The position numbers and the translations under genes are program-made. From contig CABUCP010000013.1 in NCBI GenBank assembly GCA_902490055.1, positions 1-16,946 of the forward strand: DNA of 16,946 bases. The letters run 5' to 3'. The notes beneath the pieces were generated by a model. The model saw only the letters and a program-made list of their open reading frames with translations, was not told the origin of the DNA and made no database searches. Shown in pieces: positions 7,698 through 15,504 of this stretch. How positions within the stretch are numbered: position 1 is the first letter of the stretch; each line of letters opens with the position of its first letter. Origin of the DNA: an uncultured Klebsiella sp. (GTDB lineage Bacteria > Pseudomonadota > Gammaproteobacteria > Enterobacterales > Enterobacteriaceae).

Positions 7698-8342
7698 ATG
7701 AACGCAAATCTTTCAGTCAGGCTGAAGGCCATTTTAGGTAACCGACGTCAGGCCGATGGTACGCAACGCAAAACGACGCTTCACGGCCGCGTGCGTCTCG
7801 AAACCCACGGCCTGGAAGCGGAAAACGGTATTCAGGAGCACTTCCCGGATCCGGACTGCGCGCTGATGCATTATGCGCTGGAGCATTACGATTTCTGGCG
7901 CGAACGCTACCCGGCTCTGGGCGGTCAGGCGCTATACACAGGGCTGTTCGGCGAGAACTTTTCCACCCGCGGGATGACGGAAAACGACGTCTGTCCGGGC
8001 GACGTTTTTCGCCTCGGCAGCGCGGAAATTCAGGTCTCCTGGGGCCGAGTCGCCTGCCAGACGATGGCCGAACGATTACAAGATCCGAATGCGCCGGACA
8101 TCATGCATATGCAGTCACGCAACGGCTGGTTCTATCGTGTCATCACAGCAGGGGAAACCGGCTGCGATGATACGTTTATTCTTATCGACCGCCCTGCTGA
8201 AGGCTGGCCGCTCAGCCGAGTGCAACGAATAGTGTTTAACCACCAGGGGAGTGATGAAGAGCTAGCGGCGCTGTCGGCGATGCCTTTCCTTGCCGCGCCA
8301 TGGCGGGCGTTGGCCATGTTACGACTGGAAAGCCAACGCTGA
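7698..8342 (+). CDS. MOSC-domain protein, YiiM-like
   Basis: A 214-residue cytoplasmic protein that resembles E. coli YiiM along most of its length, including DCALMHYALEHYDFW, GLFGENFST at about 82-90, GDVFRLGSAEIQVS and a conserved cysteine (Cys120 in GRVACQTM). MOSC domains occur at the C-terminus of molybdenum cofactor sulfurases and in mARC-type enzymes; YiiM reduces N-hydroxylated bases such as 6-N-hydroxylaminopurine and depends on molybdenum cofactor. AGGGAG at 7686-7691 lies 6 bases before the ATG. It begins 33 bases after the receptor stop on the same strand, so it is the likely last gene of the operon. A molybdenum-linked domain here agrees with the ModE-like box at the operon head. 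Its own reaction and whether it binds cofactor are unknown. Confidence 0.88.
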   Translation: MNANLSVRLKAILGNRRQADGTQRKTTLHGRVRLETHGLEAENGIQEHFPDPDCALMHYALEHYDFWRERYPALGGQALYTGLFGENFSTRGMTENDVCPGDVFRLGSAEIQVSWGRVACQTMAERLQDPNAPDIMHMQSRNGWFYRVITAGETGCDDTFILIDRPAEGWPLSRVQRIVFNHQGSDEELAALSAMPFLAAPWRALAMLRLESQR

Positions 8343-8408
8343 GATCAAGGCCGAGGCTTGTACTATTCCTTTCGTGCAGAGAGAACCGGCCAGTATCTCC
8401 GCCATACC

Positions 8409-8428
8409 GTCCGGTTGCCGCACCGGAC
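8409..8428 (+). terminator. Hairpin after the MOSC gene, possible operon terminator
   Basis: GTCCGGT / ACCGGAC form a perfect 7-bp stem around TGCCGC, 66 bases after the MOSC stop. The following bases TTCGCCTTTCC are only moderately T-rich. It could be the operon terminator or one of several structured elements in this gap. Confidence 0.4.
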
Positions 8429-8437
8429 TTCGCCTTT

Positions 8438-8475
8438 CCACAAATGATAAACCGAACAGCACCACGCATTTGTGG
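8438..8475. repeat. Inverted repeat in the gap before foxA
   Basis: CCACAAATG at 8438-8446 pairs exactly with CATTTGTGG at 8467-8475, 9-bp arms with 20 bases between. With the hairpin at 8409-8428 and the elements at 8505-8563 it makes the whole gap highly structured. Function unknown; possible RNA stem-loop. Confidence 0.45.
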
Positions 8476-8504
8476 GCCCGCGCAAGCGCAGCACCAACCG
8501 GCAA

Positions 8505-8516
8505 TATCCGCGGATA
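8505..8516. repeat. 12-bp palindrome, degenerate half of a REP pair
   Basis: TATCCGCGGATA is a perfect palindrome. Its right part, GGATAAGG at 8512-8519, is the reverse complement of CCTTATCC at 8549-8556 in the REP element that follows. The two may form a worn inverted REP pair (BIME-like) or a larger stem. Confidence 0.4.
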
Positions 8517-8531
8517 AGGAATCGCTTTTGC

Positions 8532-8563
8532 GCCGGATGGCGGCTGCGCCTTATCCGGCCTGC
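8532..8563 (+). repeat. REP (repetitive extragenic palindromic) element
   Basis: GCCGGATGGCGGC-TGCGCC-TTATCCGGCC has the standard enterobacterial REP layout, with the imperfect stem and the G/T-rich conserved edge. It lies in the intergenic space between the MOSC gene and foxA and is followed by a T-rich run (TTAATTTTTTC), so it could also stop transcription or stabilise the upstream mRNA. Confidence 0.8.
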
Positions 8564-8607
8564 CGTTAATTTTTTCACCGTGTCCGCTGAATTTATACGG
8601 CATTCGC

Positions 8608-8635
8608 TTGATCATGCAAAAACAAACGATAATAA
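8608..8635 (+). promoter_or_regulatory. Candidate foxA promoter
   Basis: TTGATC at 8608-8613 (-35) and TAATAA at 8630-8635 (-10) with a 16-base spacer. The -10 lies inside the Fur box, as expected for iron-repressed genes. Predicted from sequence only. Confidence 0.5.
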
Positions 8636-8646
8636 TTCGCATTATT
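8628..8646. promoter_or_regulatory. Fur box upstream of foxA
   Basis: GATAATAATTCGCATTATT matches the 19-base Fur consensus (GATAATGATAATCATTATC) at 14 of 19 positions, with both outer half-sites nearly intact. It ends 76 bases before the foxA start and covers the candidate -10. Fe-loaded Fur would repress foxA; this agrees with a siderophore receptor. Confidence 0.8.
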
Positions 8647-8722
8647 TTTAACGAAAATGCGTTTCGTTTATTTTCCGCGGCGGCGTACAGGAGTACCAAA
8701 CCGCGCTATTCAGGATTATGGC

Positions 8723-10843
8723 ATGATCTCTTCTCTTTACTTCAAGCGCTCAGCGCTGGTGTGCGCGCTTGCCACCGCCTTCCCTCTAACTATACAGGCG
8801 GAAGAGACCCTGGTGGTCACCGCGCAGCCTAACGACTCCGCCAACGCGCAGACCGAAGGCTACAGCGCGAAAACCTCGACCGGGGCCAGCAAAACCGACC
8901 AGCCGCTGATTACCACCGCGCAGTCGGTTTCGGTGATTACTCGTCAGCAAATCGCCGACCAGGGGGCCAATACCGTCAGCCAGGCGCTGCAATACACGCC
9001 GGGGGTTTACTCAAGCTTTGGCGGCGGCGCCACGCGCTTCGATACGATTTCCCTGCGCGGCTACCACGGCGGCGACGTCGATAACCTGTTTCTCGACGGC
9101 ATGCGCCTGATGAGCGACGGCGGCAGCCACAACGTTCTGCAAATCGACCCATGGTTTATCGAACGCGTCGATGTTATTCGCGGCCCCTCTTCCGCGCTCT
9201 ACGGCCAGAGCGTGCCGGGCGGCGTAGTCAACCTGACCTCCAAACGCCCCCAGTTCACCCAGCAGGGTCACTTCCGCCTGACCGGCGGCACGCAAAATAC
9301 CAAGGGCGCGGCCTTCGACTATACCGATGCCATTAACGACCAGTGGGCCTGGCGGCTGATCGGCATAACCCGCAGTAGCGACACGCAGTATGACCATACC
9401 CGCGAAGAACGCTACGCGATCTCGCCTTCCGTGTTATGGCAGCCGGATAGCGATACCTCACTGCTGCTGCGCGCCTATTTGCAAAAAGACCCCTCCGGCG
9501 GCTACCACGGCTCTCTGCCGCTGGACGGCACCCGCTACGCGCACAATGGCCGTAAGCTCTCTCCCAGCACCAACGAAGGCGATCCGGGTGATGGCTACCA
9601 GCGCCGCGAGCAGATCTACAGCTATGAATTTAACCACCAGTTCAGCGACGTCTGGTCGGCTTATTCCGCTGGTAGCTATACCCACACCAACGTCTCACTG
9701 GATCAGGTTTATCAGGTCGGTTGGGTCGGCGACAGCGACATGCTCTCCCGCGGCTACAGTGGCTCACGCGGGTCGCTGGACGCCTGGTCAACCGATAACC
9801 GTCTGCGCGCCGATTTCAATACCGGTGAATTGGCGCATACGCTGATCCTCGGCGCCGAGTATCACCGCTTCCGCAACGATTTGTGGACCGGCGCGGGCGA
9901 CGCCGCGCCGCTCAATCCGTTCACCGGCTACACGCCGCAAACCGGGCATACCATCACTTATAGCAATGACAACAATCGCCGTTATTACCAGACCGGGCTG
10001 TATCTGCAGGATGAGATGGTGTGGAACCGCTGGCATATTGATATTTCCGGCCGCTACGACCGCATTGTTTCGCAACAGGTGAGCGATACTTACGCCACCT
10101 CAAACCGTCGCTCTGACGATCACATTAGCGGCCGCGCTTCGCTGCTGTATGCGCTCGACAATGGGCTCTCGCCCTATTTAAGCTACAGCCAGGCAATTAC
10201 CCCGGCGATGCTGCCGGGCGCCGACGGCACGCTACTGAAACCCACTACCGCAGAACAGGTGGAAGCCGGTTTGAAATTCCAGCCGCCGGGCAGCAGCGAC
10301 CTGTATAGCATCGCTATTTACGATTTGACGCAAAAGGATGTCGCGACCCGCGACCCGAATATCGCCACCGCAACCTATCTGCCTGCCGGGAAAGTCCATT
10401 CGCAGGGCGTTGAGCTGGAAGCGCATAATCAGATAACGCCGCAACTAAGTACTATTGCCTCCTATACCTGGAACCGCCTACGCTTCCAGGACACCAAAGA
10501 CGGTACCGATAACAATACGCCGCAGCTGACGCCGGATCAGATGGCCTCATTCTGGGCGCATTACCAGTTGCCTGCGGGGATTAGCGTCGGCGCTGGCGTG
10601 CGTTATATCGGCAAGCAGTGGGCGGATGATGCCAATACCGAGCGGCTGCCGTCGGTCACCCTGATGGACGCCATGGTGCGCGCGGACCTTGGCGCCTGGT
10701 CGCCAACAATGAAAGGCGCATACCTGCAGGTAAACGCGAATAACATCGGCGATCGCGAGTATATTTCCGGCTGCTACGGTACCGGCAACTGTTACTGGGG
10801 AGCGGAACGCAGCGTCACGGCGACCGTGGGCTACGATTTCTGA
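8723..10843 (+). CDS. foxA: TonB-dependent ferrioxamine (hydroxamate siderophore) receptor
   Basis: Outer membrane siderophore receptor of 706 residues. It aligns closely with Yersinia enterocolitica FoxA (about 710 residues, from memory), sharing TARQ/QSVSVITRQQ, LRGYHGGDVDNLFLDG, RGPSSALYGQSVPGGVV, LQKDPSGGYH, SYSQAITP, RYIGKQWADDANT and the end CYWGAERSVTATVGYDF. It imports ferrioxamine made by other microbes. The start is ATG 8723, with AGGA at 8712-8715; the open frame from 8657 would place a charged stretch before the signal peptide and is rejected. The signal peptide ends near IQA/EETL, with TonB box ETLVVTA at about 28-34. It has its own Fur box and promoter, so it is a separate transcription unit. 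No binding protein or permease for ferrioxamine is encoded next to it; the FhuBCD system elsewhere probably completes uptake. Confidence 0.93.
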   Translation: MISSLYFKRSALVCALATAFPLTIQAEETLVVTAQPNDSANAQTEGYSAKTSTGASKTDQPLITTAQSVSVITRQQIADQGANTVSQALQYTPGVYSSFGGGATRFDTISLRGYHGGDVDNLFLDGMRLMSDGGSHNVLQIDPWFIERVDVIRGPSSALYGQSVPGGVVNLTSKRPQFTQQGHFRLTGGTQNTKGAAFDYTDAINDQWAWRLIGITRSSDTQYDHTREERYAISPSVLWQPDSDTSLLLRAYLQKDPSGGYHGSLPLDGTRYAHNGRKLSPSTNEGDPGDGYQRREQIYSYEFNHQFSDVWSAYSAGSYTHTNVSLDQVYQVGWVGDSDMLSRGYSGSRGSLDAWSTDNRLRADFNTGELAHTLILGAEYHRFRNDLWTGAGDAAPLNPFTGYTPQTGHTITYSNDNNRRYYQTGLYLQDEMVWNRWHIDISGRYDRIVSQQVSDTYATSNRRSDDHISGRASLLYALDNGLSPYLSYSQAITPAMLPGADGTLLKPTTAEQVEAGLKFQPPGSSDLYSIAIYDLTQKDVATRDPNIATATYLPAGKVHSQGVELEAHNQITPQLSTIASYTWNRLRFQDTKDGTDNNTPQLTPDQMASFWAHYQLPAGISVGAGVRYIGKQWADDANTERLPSVTLMDAMVRADLGAWSPTMKGAYLQVNANNIGDREYISGCYGTGNCYWGAERSVTATVGYDF

Positions 10844-10855
10844 TATCAGCGGTAA

Positions 10856-10882
10856 ATACCTCCGGGGATCTCCCGGAGGTAT
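10856..10882. terminator. Bidirectional terminator between foxA and emtA
   Basis: ATACCTCCGGG and CCCGGAGGTAT form a perfect 11-bp stem around GATCT. It lies midway between the convergent stops of foxA (10843) and emtA (10897). T tracts on either side are weak, but position and stem strength fit a shared terminator. Confidence 0.75.
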
Positions 10883-10896
10883 CAGAGAGGCAGGTA

Positions 10897-11508
10897 TTAC
10901 ATCGCATCCAGCGCTTTCTGCAGTTTCCAGATATAGCGCGGCGCCTGCGGAGCCGGATGCTTTTTCGCGACATGTTCAAAGAACTCGTCGGCATCGAGAT
11001 CGTTAATCTCGTCGATGGCGTCCTGGCGATTTGATGAGAAGGTACGCAGCAGCGCGCCCGCGCCGTTGGCGTACGACACAACCACCGCATAGCGCATCAC
11101 CTGCGGGTCTTTAATCCCCGCCAGCGGGCCGTTTTCCAGAATGCTCAGGTAGGCCGCGCCCATCGAAATATTGCGCTCCGGGTTTTTTAGCTCGCTAACC
11201 GAAGGTTCGCCGCGCCAGCCCATGCGCCGATAAACATCGCGCCCGGAAGTTGAGGGCTTCAGCTGCATCAGCCCTACCGCGCCGGATTTACTGACCACCG
11301 ACGGATTTCCACCGGACTCAATCGCGATAATCGCCGTCACCAGCTGCGGGTCCACGCCCCACGCCGCACCGGCCTTTTCGCTAATCGGCATCCACTGCAT
11401 TGCCCGTTTCACCGGCACCTCGGGGTTCCACGGCGGATTGGTGTAATCGTGCTTTGAGCTACAGCCGGCTAACAGTACAAATAAAACAACAAACCATCTC
11501 AATTTCAC
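10897..11508 (-). CDS. emtA: Membrane-bound lytic murein transglycosylase E (endo-type)
   Basis: Outer membrane lipoprotein of 203 residues, the same length as E. coli EmtA. It cuts the MurNAc-GlcNAc bond of peptidoglycan, leaving 1,6-anhydro ends. The lipobox is LLAGC with Cys16. The SLT domain follows, with the catalytic Glu64 in [12 protein letters not shown] and the family motifs [18 protein letters not shown] and [11 protein letters not shown]. The start is GTG at 11508-11506, with AAGGAT 6 bases upstream; the nearby ATG at 11512 is out of frame. It is divergent from ldcA, whose product acts on the peptides released by murein turnover, and they share a 161-base intergenic region. Confidence 0.96.
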   Translation of the reverse strand: MKLRWFVVLFVLLAGCSSKHDYTNPPWNPEVPVKRAMQWMPISEKAGAAWGVDPQLVTAIIAIESGGNPSVVSKSGAVGLMQLKPSTSGRDVYRRMGWRGEPSVSELKNPERNISMGAAYLSILENGPLAGIKDPQVMRYAVVVSYANGAGALLRTFSSNRQDAIDEINDLDADEFFEHVAKKHPAPQAPRYIWKLQKALDAM

Positions 11509-11669
11509 ACATCTATCCTTATGGGACCTGATTCATTTCCGCTGAGCGAGCCGCGCTGACCCAGCTGCGAGTTGAATTATGACGGATACAGGCTGAAGTT
11601 TGCCACCGGAGATGACATTAGGCCCTCCAGGCGGCATGATAACCCTTTCATTCTTAGCAAGGAATTGCC

Positions 11670-12584
11670 ATGTCTCAGTTTTATCTGGTTGCCCCTTCCG
11701 GTTACTGCATCAATCAACAGGCGGCGGCCCGCGGCGTGACCCGTCTGCAGGAGGCCGGTCATCAGGTGCTGAATCAACAGGCGATCCCTCGTCGGCAGCA
11801 ACGTTTCGCCGGTAGCGAAAGCGAGCGTCTGGCCGATATTAATCAACTGACCGCCCTTAAAGGTAAAAACCGCATCGTATTAGCGGTACGCGGCGGCTAC
11901 GGCGCGACCCGCCTGCTGCCGCATATCGACTGGGAACAGCTGGCCGCGCGCCAGCAGCAGGAGCCGCTGCTTATCTGCGGCCACAGCGATTTCACCGCCA
12001 TCCAGATGGGGCTACTGGCTAAGGCCAACGCGATCAGCTTCAGCGGGCCGATGCTGGCTGGCAATTTCGGCGCCGACACGCTGAACGCGTTTACCGAACA
12101 TCACTTTTGGCAGGCGCTTCGCGAACCAGAGTTTACCCTCGAGTGGCCGGGCGAAGGCCCTTCCTGCCGCGCCGAAGGCACGCTATGGGGCGGCAATCTG
12201 GCGATGGTGACGTCGCTCATCGGCACCCCGTGGCTGCCGCAGATCAACGGCGGCATTCTGGTACTCGAGGATATCAACGAGCATCCTTTCCGCGTTGAGC
12301 GCATGCTGCTACAGTTGCTGAATAGCGGGATCCTCGCCCGCCAGCAGGCCATCGTGCTCGGTAGCTTCACCGGCGCGCAGCCCAACGACTATGACGATGG
12401 CTACGATCTGCCGTCGGTCTACGCCTGGCTACGTAAACAACTCGCGATTCCGCTAATCACCGGCCTCGAATTCGGCCACGAACAGCGCACCGTCACCCTA
12501 CCGCTCGGCGCGCGGGCGCGGTTGGTTAACACGTCTTCCGCCACAACGTTAACCCTCAGCGGCCATCCGGTGCTAACGGAATAA
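11670..12584 (+). CDS. ldcA: Murein L,D-carboxypeptidase (cytoplasmic)
   Basis: Serine peptidase of family S66, 304 residues as in E. coli LdcA. It removes the terminal D-Ala from cytoplasmic murein tetrapeptides during recycling, before Mpl reuses the tripeptide. The nucleophile Ser106 sits in LICGHSDFTA. The Glu/His part of the triad lies in the C-terminal half, with FGHEQRTVTLPLGA carrying the likely His. There is no signal peptide, as expected. AAGGAA just upstream supports ATG 11670. It is divergent from emtA, a sensible pairing within peptidoglycan turnover, and is followed by its own hairpin. Confidence 0.96.
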   Translation: MSQFYLVAPSGYCINQQAAARGVTRLQEAGHQVLNQQAIPRRQQRFAGSESERLADINQLTALKGKNRIVLAVRGGYGATRLLPHIDWEQLAARQQQEPLLICGHSDFTAIQMGLLAKANAISFSGPMLAGNFGADTLNAFTEHHFWQALREPEFTLEWPGEGPSCRAEGTLWGGNLAMVTSLIGTPWLPQINGGILVLEDINEHPFRVERMLLQLLNSGILARQQAIVLGSFTGAQPNDYDDGYDLPSVYAWLRKQLAIPLITGLEFGHEQRTVTLPLGARARLVNTSSATTLTLSGHPVLTE

Positions 12585-12593
12585 AAATTCCTC

Positions 12594-12620
12594 TCCGCGA
12601 GTATCCTGATAACTCGCGGA
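12594..12620 (+). terminator. Terminator after ldcA
   Basis: TCCGCGAGT / ACTCGCGGA, a perfect 9-bp stem with a 9-base loop that can pair further, followed by TTGTT. It starts 9 bases after the ldcA stop, suggesting that cvrA has its own promoter in 12621-12660, though no clean -35/-10 pair was found. Confidence 0.7.
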
Positions 12621-12674
12621 TTGTTAAAATGGTGTAATTTTCAACTCTTCACGCTGACAAGGAGTACGTGAACA

Positions 12675-14408
12675 TTGGACGCCGCTGCGGTCATTAGTCT
12701 GTTTATCCTGGGTTCCGTTTTAGTAACCTGCAGTATTTTATTGAGTTCCTTCTCCTCACGTCTTGGCATTCCGATTCTGGTTATCTTCCTCGCCATCGGT
12801 ATGCTGGCAGGCGTTGATGGTATCGGCGGCATTCCATTTGATAACTACCCCTTCGCCTATATGGTGAGTAACCTCGCGCTGGCGGTGATCCTGCTGGACG
12901 GCGGGATGCGCACCCAGGCCAGCTCATTTCGCGTGGCGCTGTGGCCCGCGCTATCGCTGGCGACGGTTGGCGTACTGATCACCTCGGCGCTGACCGGGAT
13001 GATGGCGGCATGGCTGTTCAAGCTCGATTTGATCGAAGGACTGCTGATTGGCGCGATCGTCGGCTCCACCGACGCCGCGGCGGTGTTCTCGCTGCTCGGC
13101 GGCAAAGGGCTTAACGAGCGCGTCGGCTCGACCCTTGAAATCGAATCCGGCAGCAACGATCCGATGGCAGTATTTCTCACCATCACCCTTATCGAAATGA
13201 TCCAGCAGCACGAAGCCGGCCTGAGCTGGATGTTCGTGGTGCATATCATTCAACAGTTCGGTCTGGGGATCGCCATTGGCCTCGGCGGCGGCTACCTGCT
13301 GCTGCAGATGATTAATCGTATTGTCCTGCCAACCGGGCTCTATCCACTGCTGGCGTTAAGCGGCGGGATCATGATTTTTGCCGTAACAACATCGCTTAAC
13401 GGCAGCGGTATCCTGGCGGTTTATCTCTGCGGCTTCCTGCTCGGCAATAAACCGATTCGCAACCGCCACGGCATTCTGCAAAACTTTGACGGCCTGGCGT
13501 GGCTGGCGCAAATCGCCATGTTCCTCGTCCTCGGCCTGCTGGTGACGCCGTCCGACCTGTGGCCGATCGCCATTCCGGCGCTACTGCTGTCAATGTGGAT
13601 GATTTTCATCGCGCGTCCGCTGTCGGTATTCGCCGGCCTGCTGCCGTTCCGCGGTTTTAACCTGCGCGAGCGGGTATTTATCAGTTGGGTTGGCCTACGC
13701 GGCGCGGTGCCGATTATTCTCGCCGTCTTCCCGATGATGGCCGGGCTTGAAAACGCACGTCTGTTCTTTAACGTCGCCTTCTTCGTGGTGCTGATCTCAC
13801 TGCTGCTGCAGGGAACCTCGCTATCGTGGGCGGCGAAAAAAGCCCGGGTCGTGGTTCCCCCGGTCGGCTGGCCTATCTCACGTGTTGGTCTGGATATTCA
13901 TCCAGAAAACCCGTGGGAGCAGTTTGTCTATCAACTGGGTGATGACAAATGGTGCGTCGGCGCGGCATTACGCGACCTGCACATGCCGCCGGAAACGCGC
14001 ATCGCGGCGCTATTCCGCGACAATGTTCTGCTGCACCCGACCGGTAGCACCCGACTGATGGATGGCGATATCCTCTGCGTTATCGGCCGCGAGCGCGACC
14101 TGCCGGCGCTGGGTAAAATGTTCAGCCAGTCACCGCCGGTGTCGCTCGACCAGCGGTTCTTCGGCGACTTTATCCTTGATGCCGAAGCCAAGTTCGCCGA
14201 CGTCGCGCAAATCTATGGCCTCGACGGCGGTGAAGAGTTCCGTGAACATCAGCAGTCTCTGGGTGATGTTATTCAGCAGCTGTTGGGCGCCGCGCCGGTC
14301 GTTGGCGACCAGGTGGAATTTGCCGGTATGGTGTGGACGGTCGCGGAAAAAGAAGACGATCATGTACTGAAGGTTGGCGTGCGGGTCGCGGAAGAAGAGG
14401 CGGAGTGA
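12675..14408 (+). CDS. cvrA: K+/H+ (Na+/H+) antiporter NhaP2 family, CvrA
   Basis: Inner membrane CPA1-type antiporter of 577 residues, close to E. coli CvrA/NhaP2 (578) in order and sequence. It expels K+ or Na+ in exchange for protons and helps control cell volume at low osmolarity. About 12 membrane helices fill residues 1-395, including the conserved [16 protein letters not shown] and the acidic motif [15 protein letters not shown]. The C-terminal third is cytoplasmic: an RCK_C (TrkA-C) domain at about 405-485, then a CorC_HlyC-type domain to the end. The start is TTG 12675, after AAGGAG at 12659-12664; a nearby GTG (12668) is out of frame. It is convergent with dadX, with only 16 bases between them. 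Confidence 0.95.
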   Translation: MDAAAVISLFILGSVLVTCSILLSSFSSRLGIPILVIFLAIGMLAGVDGIGGIPFDNYPFAYMVSNLALAVILLDGGMRTQASSFRVALWPALSLATVGVLITSALTGMMAAWLFKLDLIEGLLIGAIVGSTDAAAVFSLLGGKGLNERVGSTLEIESGSNDPMAVFLTITLIEMIQQHEAGLSWMFVVHIIQQFGLGIAIGLGGGYLLLQMINRIVLPTGLYPLLALSGGIMIFAVTTSLNGSGILAVYLCGFLLGNKPIRNRHGILQNFDGLAWLAQIAMFLVLGLLVTPSDLWPIAIPALLLSMWMIFIARPLSVFAGLLPFRGFNLRERVFISWVGLRGAVPIILAVFPMMAGLENARLFFNVAFFVVLISLLLQGTSLSWAAKKARVVVPPVGWPISRVGLDIHPENPWEQFVYQLGDDKWCVGAALRDLHMPPETRIAALFRDNVLLHPTGSTRLMDGDILCVIGRERDLPALGKMFSQSPPVSLDQRFFGDFILDAEAKFADVAQIYGLDGGEEFREHQQSLGDVIQQLLGAAPVVGDQVEFAGMVWTVAEKEDDHVLKVGVRVAEEEAE

Positions 14409-14415
14409 TCCGCCT
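14398..14415. terminator. Hairpin over the cvrA stop codon, possible bidirectional terminator
   Basis: AGGCGGA-GTGA-TCCGCCT is a perfect 7-bp stem with a tetraloop; the tetraloop ends in the cvrA stop codon. On the minus strand it is followed by CTCTTCTTCC, pyrimidine-rich. It is the only structure in the 16-base gap between convergent cvrA and dadX. Confidence 0.45.
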
Positions 14416-14424
14416 CAGATAAAG

Positions 14425-15495
14425 TTACACTGTCACTACCGGCACGCGCGGCGCCAGCGCGCACATTAATTCATACCCGACGGTGCCGCTGGCCGCAGCG
14501 ACATCGTCAATTTTAATTTCTTGTCCCCACAACTCGACCGGCGCGCCGATACCGGCGTGCGGACAAGGCGTGAGATCCACCGCCAGCATATCCATCGAAA
14601 CACGCCCGACCGTGGTGGTACGCACGCCGTCGACCAGCACCGGAGTACCACCTGGCGCAACGCGCGGATAGCCATCGGCGTAGCCGCAGGCGACAATACC
14701 GATACGCTGCTCGCCGGAAGCCTGATACAGCCCGCCGTAGCCCACCCGCTCGCCGCTTTTCAGCGTTTGTACCGCTATGACTTCGCTACTGAGGGTCATC
14801 GCCGGCTTCAGGCCGCTATTGGCGATATCCTGCCACTGCCCCGATGGCGACGCGCCATACAGAACAATTCCCGGGCGCACCCAATCGAAGTGCGCCTCCG
14901 GATGCCATAACGTAGCCGCCGAATTCGACAGAGAACGCCGGCAATCAAGCCCTTCCGCCGCCTGTTCAATGCGGCGCATCGGCTCGACGATACCTTGTGG
15001 ATCTTCCGCTTCAGCAAAGTGCGACATCAACGTCATTTCACCGACGTTGGTCAGCGATCGCAGCTGTTGCCAGACGGTATGCACGCGTTCTGGCATAAAG
15101 CCCAGCCGGTTCATGCCGCTATTCACTTTGAGATAGATATCCAGCGGCGCATGCAGCTTCGCCTGCTGTAGCGCCTTAATTTGCCAGTTGCTGTGCACGC
15201 TGGTGGTCAGGCGATATTTATCCAGCAGCGCCAGCTCATCCGCGTGGAAGAAACCCTCCAGCAGTAAAATCGGCCCTTTCCAGCCATTTTCCCGCAGCAG
15301 AATCGCCTCTTCGAGGTTAAGCAGCGCATAGCCGTCCGCGGCGCTCAGCGCCTGCCACATCCGCGCCAGGCCATGGCCGTATGCATTGGCCTTCACCACC
15401 GCCCACACGCGTGCCCCGGGGGCCGCGCGGCGCACAATCTGTAAATTCTGTCGTAAAGCCGCCAAATCAATGCTGGCTTTTACCGGACGAGACAT
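14425..15495 (-). CDS. dadX: Catabolic alanine racemase
   Basis: PLP-dependent racemase of 356 residues, equal in length to E. coli DadX and very similar to it. It converts L-alanine to D-alanine, which DadA then oxidises. The PLP-binding Lys35 is in [10 protein letters not shown], and the second catalytic residue is the Tyr of RVGYGG. The start ATG at 15495 is preceded by GGAG (minus strand), 9 bases after the dadA stop, so the two are one operon. The DadX form rather than the biosynthetic Alr is supported by the operon context. Confidence 0.97.
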   Translation of the reverse strand: MSRPVKASIDLAALRQNLQIVRRAAPGARVWAVVKANAYGHGLARMWQALSAADGYALLNLEEAILLRENGWKGPILLLEGFFHADELALLDKYRLTTSVHSNWQIKALQQAKLHAPLDIYLKVNSGMNRLGFMPERVHTVWQQLRSLTNVGEMTLMSHFAEAEDPQGIVEPMRRIEQAAEGLDCRRSLSNSAATLWHPEAHFDWVRPGIVLYGASPSGQWQDIANSGLKPAMTLSSEVIAVQTLKSGERVGYGGLYQASGEQRIGIVACGYADGYPRVAPGGTPVLVDGVRTTTVGRVSMDMLAVDLTPCPHAGIGAPVELWGQEIKIDDVAAASGTVGYELMCALAPRVPVVTV

Positions 15496-15504
15496 GATGG
15501 CTCC

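Noticed and set aside
8343..8600. Molybdenum cofactor riboswitch or other known riboswitch
   Set aside because: The hairpins do not follow any riboswitch consensus I know, and the stretch lies after the operon rather than before it.
8319..8699. 126-residue minus-strand frame in the gap before foxA
   Set aside because: It runs through the REP element, hairpins and the Fur box and has no recognisable domain.
8657..8722. Upstream start for foxA
   Set aside because: It would put an Arg-rich stretch ahead of a normal signal peptide, and AGGA at 8712-8715 serves ATG 8723.
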